NCBI RefSeq assembly: GCF_011881725.1
Contig: NZ_JAATUR010000022.1
Coordinates: forward strand, 1-64,000
Reading direction: 5' to 3'
DNA length: 64,000 nucleotides
Source of the DNA: Escherichia coli
GTDB lineage: Bacteria > Pseudomonadota > Gammaproteobacteria > Enterobacterales > Enterobacteriaceae
The position numbers and the translations under genes were made by a program. The stretch's first letter is position 1. The number at the start of each line of letters is the position of its first letter. Below, piece after piece: positions 61,152 to 64,000 of the stretch. The notes beneath the pieces are model-generated. The model worked only from the letters and a program-made list of their open reading frames with translations. It made no database searches and was not told the DNA's origin.

Positions 61152-61179
61152 TACGCAACTAAAATAGTTCTGCATTGCT

Positions 61180-61217
61180 CATTAAGACCAATCAATCACA
61201 TCAGATTGGTCTTAATG
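61180..61217. terminator. Bidirectional terminator between gtr operon and tailspike gene
   Basis: A perfect 14-bp stem, CATTAAGACCAATC (61180-61193) and GATTGGTCTTAATG (61204-61217), with a 10-nt loop, lies between convergent genes. Its stem ends are A/T so either strand gives short U-rich flanks. Confidence 0.75.
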
Positions 61218-61238
61218 AAATTACGCCGCGACCAGTTA

Positions 61239-63215
61239 TCACCTCCATTTAAACCGAGGTGAATATTCCCCGTTATTGAATCTTCCTATACTTACCTGTA
61301 TTGTCGCCGGAGAATCAGAAAGAACCTCGGTGCTATGCAATGATAGTATAAGTGATGGTGATTCTATATCTCTATCTGTTTCGATCACATAACCATAATC
61401 TCGTTCTGGCTCTGTAAAATAAGCTATTGGTTTTCCGTTTGCTGCAATGGTAAATCTTCCACCAACAAATTTACTCTTGAACATAACATGTATTTTTATC
61501 CGACTAACTCCATTCGGTAAAACACAACCAGCATTTAATGATGCTGTAGAGTTTATATTGAAATCTTTCCTTATCACTGTGTATGGAATTGCATATAAAG
61601 CTTCAGCAAAGTTTGATTGAGACTGATACTCTGTCGCAGCAATAGAGCTCCCCCCCATAATTCTAAATCCTCCAACACCGGAGAACACACTATTAAAAGC
61701 ATCCACAGCTTTCGTAAAGTTACCAATACAAACAGGTGTTTCTGCATCATTAATGAATTGTTCCCTTGAATACAATGTCACACTGTTTATATATGTACTT
61801 TTATAACCACCAATATCATCAGGGCTTAAAAATCCATACCCATTGGAACCATCAGATACGCCATTAAATTCTGTATAATAGCTACAAAATTCGTTAGATG
61901 ATCTTGGAGATGTCTCAATCCATCCAAATCCAAAATTTCTCTCTGACTGAATATTGCTATAAGTACACCCACTACTCCGCGTTATAAGGCCTGCGCCACT
62001 ATAGCGCGTCGCTGAGTCTGGTGATGGGTCAAAATCGCCATTGAGACCATTTGTGTGTGTACGTATACGTAAAAAACTAACAGCATTTACACCCAAATCA
62101 TCAGTTTCTCCTTGAGTAGGATAACCAATAACAACTCCGCGCCCATAGTTATCATGTGCAACTATTGTTCCAAATGAACAGAACCAAGACTGATAAACTG
62201 ATATGCCGACGACACGAGCTTTTATGGCTGTAATATTGTCGCAATATGACTCATTTGTAAAATATCTAAAATAAAATCCATTTGTCGCCTTATTATCACA
62301 ATCAGCAATCATATTTGTAATTCTTACTGAGCTTACATCTTCAGTTGGTGTAACTCCAATTGGAGAGCGAGAGCATCTAATAACAGCCTTTTTAATTGCA
62401 ACATCCCCAATCCATTTAATGGTTGTAGCAAATCTATTACCTGCTCGCAGAGAATTTCCATATCCTCTCATATCCAAGCCATTTGGAGGCACAAACTCAT
62501 CTGTAATTCCAATAACACCAGCTGGAAGGATTAAAGGTAGTTTATTATCAGATGCGAATTTAGCAGCACTGGTTAACTCATTAATTGAATCTTTTTCTCC
62601 ATTTAAATTAACCCCCCACCATTTTAATAGAACTTCTCCATTGATATTTCGTTTCCACCGCCTCCCAATTGCGTCAATAAGTATTGTTCCTCCATTATCT
62701 TGAGATGTAGAATCATACTTATCAATTTCAAATATTCCATTTCCACCATCAAATATATTTCGCACACCATATACATAGCATCTATGCATATTCCCGCTAT
62801 AATTTCTAATATCTTCGTAATTTGCTCCACCTATATATCCCAAACCGAAGCTTTGAGATAATTGAACTTTAAATTGATCAGGTTCATACTTCAGCACATT
62901 CGGAAAATAAAACTGCTGAGCACCGTATGCATCATAAACAGCCATAGAATGGCCTTGCACAGTTACGAACTTGGCAATCTGTCCGTTATATACCGGGTAA
63001 CCAGCAGCGTTAATGATGATTGGTTGCGAAACAGGAACGTGAGAGCCGTCTTCGTTCTCCACATAAACCTGAATCTGGTTTTCAGGGTTTACCGGGTCAG
63101 TGTCAATTTTACCGATATAAATTTTGCCATTGGCTACGGCTTTAAAAGAACGAGCCATAGTGAAGAGTTGCGAAGGCATGCTTACCACAACATTGGCATT
63201 TATTGAATCTGTCAT
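61239..63215 (-). CDS. Phage tailspike with P22-type head-binding domain
   Basis: A 658-aa receptor-binding tailspike. Residues 1 to about 115 match the P22/HK620/Sf6 head-binding domain ([46 protein letters not shown]). A linker module [13 protein letters not shown] followed by [17 protein letters not shown] occurs in many phage tail proteins. The rest looks like a right-handed beta-helix with a short C-terminal beta domain; I do not recognise its sugar specificity. The start corresponds to P22 gp9 MTDITANV; a 15-codon upstream extension is not conserved. Divergent from the HNH gene. Confidence 0.9.
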   Translation of the reverse strand: MTDSINANVVVSMPSQLFTMARSFKAVANGKIYIGKIDTDPVNPENQIQVYVENEDGSHVPVSQPIIINAAGYPVYNGQIAKFVTVQGHSMAVYDAYGAQQFYFPNVLKYEPDQFKVQLSQSFGLGYIGGANYEDIRNYSGNMHRCYVYGVRNIFDGGNGIFEIDKYDSTSQDNGGTILIDAIGRRWKRNINGEVLLKWWGVNLNGEKDSINELTSAAKFASDNKLPLILPAGVIGITDEFVPPNGLDMRGYGNSLRAGNRFATTIKWIGDVAIKKAVIRCSRSPIGVTPTEDVSSVRITNMIADCDNKATNGFYFRYFTNESYCDNITAIKARVVGISVYQSWFCSFGTIVAHDNYGRGVVIGYPTQGETDDLGVNAVSFLRIRTHTNGLNGDFDPSPDSATRYSGAGLITRSSGCTYSNIQSERNFGFGWIETSPRSSNEFCSYYTEFNGVSDGSNGYGFLSPDDIGGYKSTYINSVTLYSREQFINDAETPVCIGNFTKAVDAFNSVFSGVGGFRIMGGSSIAATEYQSQSNFAEALYAIPYTVIRKDFNINSTASLNAGCVLPNGVSRIKIHVMFKSKFVGGRFTIAANGKPIAYFTEPERDYGYVIETDRDIESPSLILSLHSTEVLSDSPATIQVSIGRFNNGEYSPRFKWR

Positions 63216-63302
63216 TTTAATTTCTCTATATGTTAAGCAAGCAATATTCATTGCTAGCATGTTTTTTGTATAATGAGTGAACTTTATTTAAAGGTGGTTA
63301 AC

Positions 63303-63812
63303 ATGAACTGGAACGAAGTATTCGTATTAAAAGACGATGGACTCCTGTACTGGAGTGACCAATATCTTTCAAGACCCAAAATGTTCAATATCTCTAAAGA
63401 AAAGCCTGCAGGACATATATTCAAGGACAAGAACAGGAAAACATCTTATATAATTATCAGGTATCAAGATAAAATATACGCCGCCCATAGGATAATATGG
63501 GAAATGTTTTATGGTGAAATCCCTTCAGGAATGCAAATTGACCATAAAGATGGTAATGGGTTAAATAATTCAATAGACAACCTGCGTCTAGTTAGTCTCG
63601 GTGAAAACCTAAAAAACAAATCTAAATACACAAACAATACATCTGGGTGCGCAGGTGTTTCATGGCATAAGACCCATAAAAAGTGGGTGGCATATATTAG
63701 CGACGCAGGGAAGCGCATTAATCTCGGATACTTTAAGAGTCTCGATGATGCAATTGCTGTAAGGCGTGAGGCTGAAAAGACCTATGGTTATCATGAGAAT
63801 CATGGTAGGTGA
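63303..63812 (+). CDS. HNH homing endonuclease with AP2-like domain
   Basis: A 169-aa free-standing endonuclease. The HNH motif spans AAHRIIWEMFYGEIPSGMQI, then DHKDGNGLNNSIDNLRLVS (about residues 62-100). The C-terminal AP2-type DNA-binding domain is GVSWHKTHKKWVAYISDAGK followed by INLGYFKSLDDAI. The start MNWNEVF is chosen because AAGGTGG lies five bases upstream. Such genes insert between phage late genes and spread by cutting unoccupied sites. No intron is apparent. Confidence 0.88.
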   Translation: MNWNEVFVLKDDGLLYWSDQYLSRPKMFNISKEKPAGHIFKDKNRKTSYIIIRYQDKIYAAHRIIWEMFYGEIPSGMQIDHKDGNGLNNSIDNLRLVSLGENLKNKSKYTNNTSGCAGVSWHKTHKKWVAYISDAGKRINLGYFKSLDDAIAVRREAEKTYGYHENHGR

Positions 63813-63943
63813 TATCTGACATTTCATTGCTCCAGACGAATGATATGATGCAACCATGATGTGATTGCATACCGAAATGGTACTATTGGGTATTTATCCA
63901 GTAGGTTACGATGCCATTCCACCCAACTGGTGAGGCATCAAGG

Positions 63944-64000
63944 ATGTACAGCAAATACGACGAGGCGCAGCTTCACTTGAGACTTCCGCATGAACTCCAC
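63944..64000 (+). CDS. Arc/Mnt-family repressor, 5' end only
   Basis: The first 19 codons of a gene that runs off the window, MYSKYDEAQLHLRLPHELH. The pattern AQLHLRLPHEL matches the beta-strand and helix start of ribbon-helix-helix repressors Mnt (PHFNFRMPMEV) and Arc (PQFNLRWPREV). GAGG lies 8 bases before the ATG. In P22 the mnt-arc immunity region neighbours the tailspike gene, which supports the call. Confidence 0.6.
   Translation, partial: MYSKYDEAQLHLRLPHELH

Overview
The window is chromosomal DNA of Escherichia coli, or of a lineage very close to it. The left 58 kb holds the well-known block frmRAB, yaiL, mhp, lac, cod, prp, yah, lut (ykgEFG), ykgRMO and ecp, in the MG1655 order but read in the opposite direction, with proteins of the expected lengths and near-identical sequence. 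REP/BIME repeats lie between many of the operons. The last 6 kb is a different, AT-rich prophage segment.

Layout: 0.1-2.5 kb frmRAB (formaldehyde detoxification, with a long perfect FrmR operator); 2.6-12.4 kb yaiL and the 3-(3-hydroxyphenyl)propionate genes mhpR/mhpABCDFET; 12.4-18.8 kb lacI-lacZYA with all three lac operators; 18.8-21.4 kb codBA; 22-29.4 kb prpR/prpBCDE (2-methylcitrate cycle, sigma-54 promoter); 29.5-33.5 kb yahO, yahN, yahL, yahK and a tRNA-like remnant; 33.6-38.1 kb a sugar-type ABC importer; 38.5-39.6 kb yahA (c-di-GMP phosphodiesterase); 40.7-43.6 kb lutABC (lactate oxidation); 44-48 kb three aldo/keto reductases and a LysR regulator; 48.2-49.7 kb a hydrolase remnant, ykgR and the zinc-independent ribosomal protein genes ykgM-ykgO behind a perfect Zur palindrome; 50.8-57.7 kb the common pilus operon ecpRABCDE.

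Compared with MG1655 as I recall it, several gene sets are missing at their usual places: cynRTSX (between lacA and codA), yahB-yahJ (replaced by the ABC importer), betIBAT and ykgH (between yahA and lutC), rclABCR, ykgA and eaeH (replaced by the reductase cluster), and ykgJ-yagU-paoABCD (beyond ecpE). The backbone is therefore conserved while the metabolic cassettes are exchanged.

Right of ecpE is a frameshifted integrase remnant, then a 46-bp copy of the 3' end of tRNA-Thr (thrW), the attachment core used by P22-type phages. Next come gtrA-gtrB and a serotype-specific glucosyltransferase gene. A 14-bp-stem hairpin separates these from a convergent tailspike gene with a P22-type head-binding domain and an unrelated receptor-binding part. 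A free-standing HNH/AP2 endonuclease and the first 19 codons of an Arc/Mnt-like repressor follow. This is the gtr end of a P22-like prophage that runs off the window. The Gtr enzyme would alter the host O-antigen, and the tailspike would recognise or cleave it.
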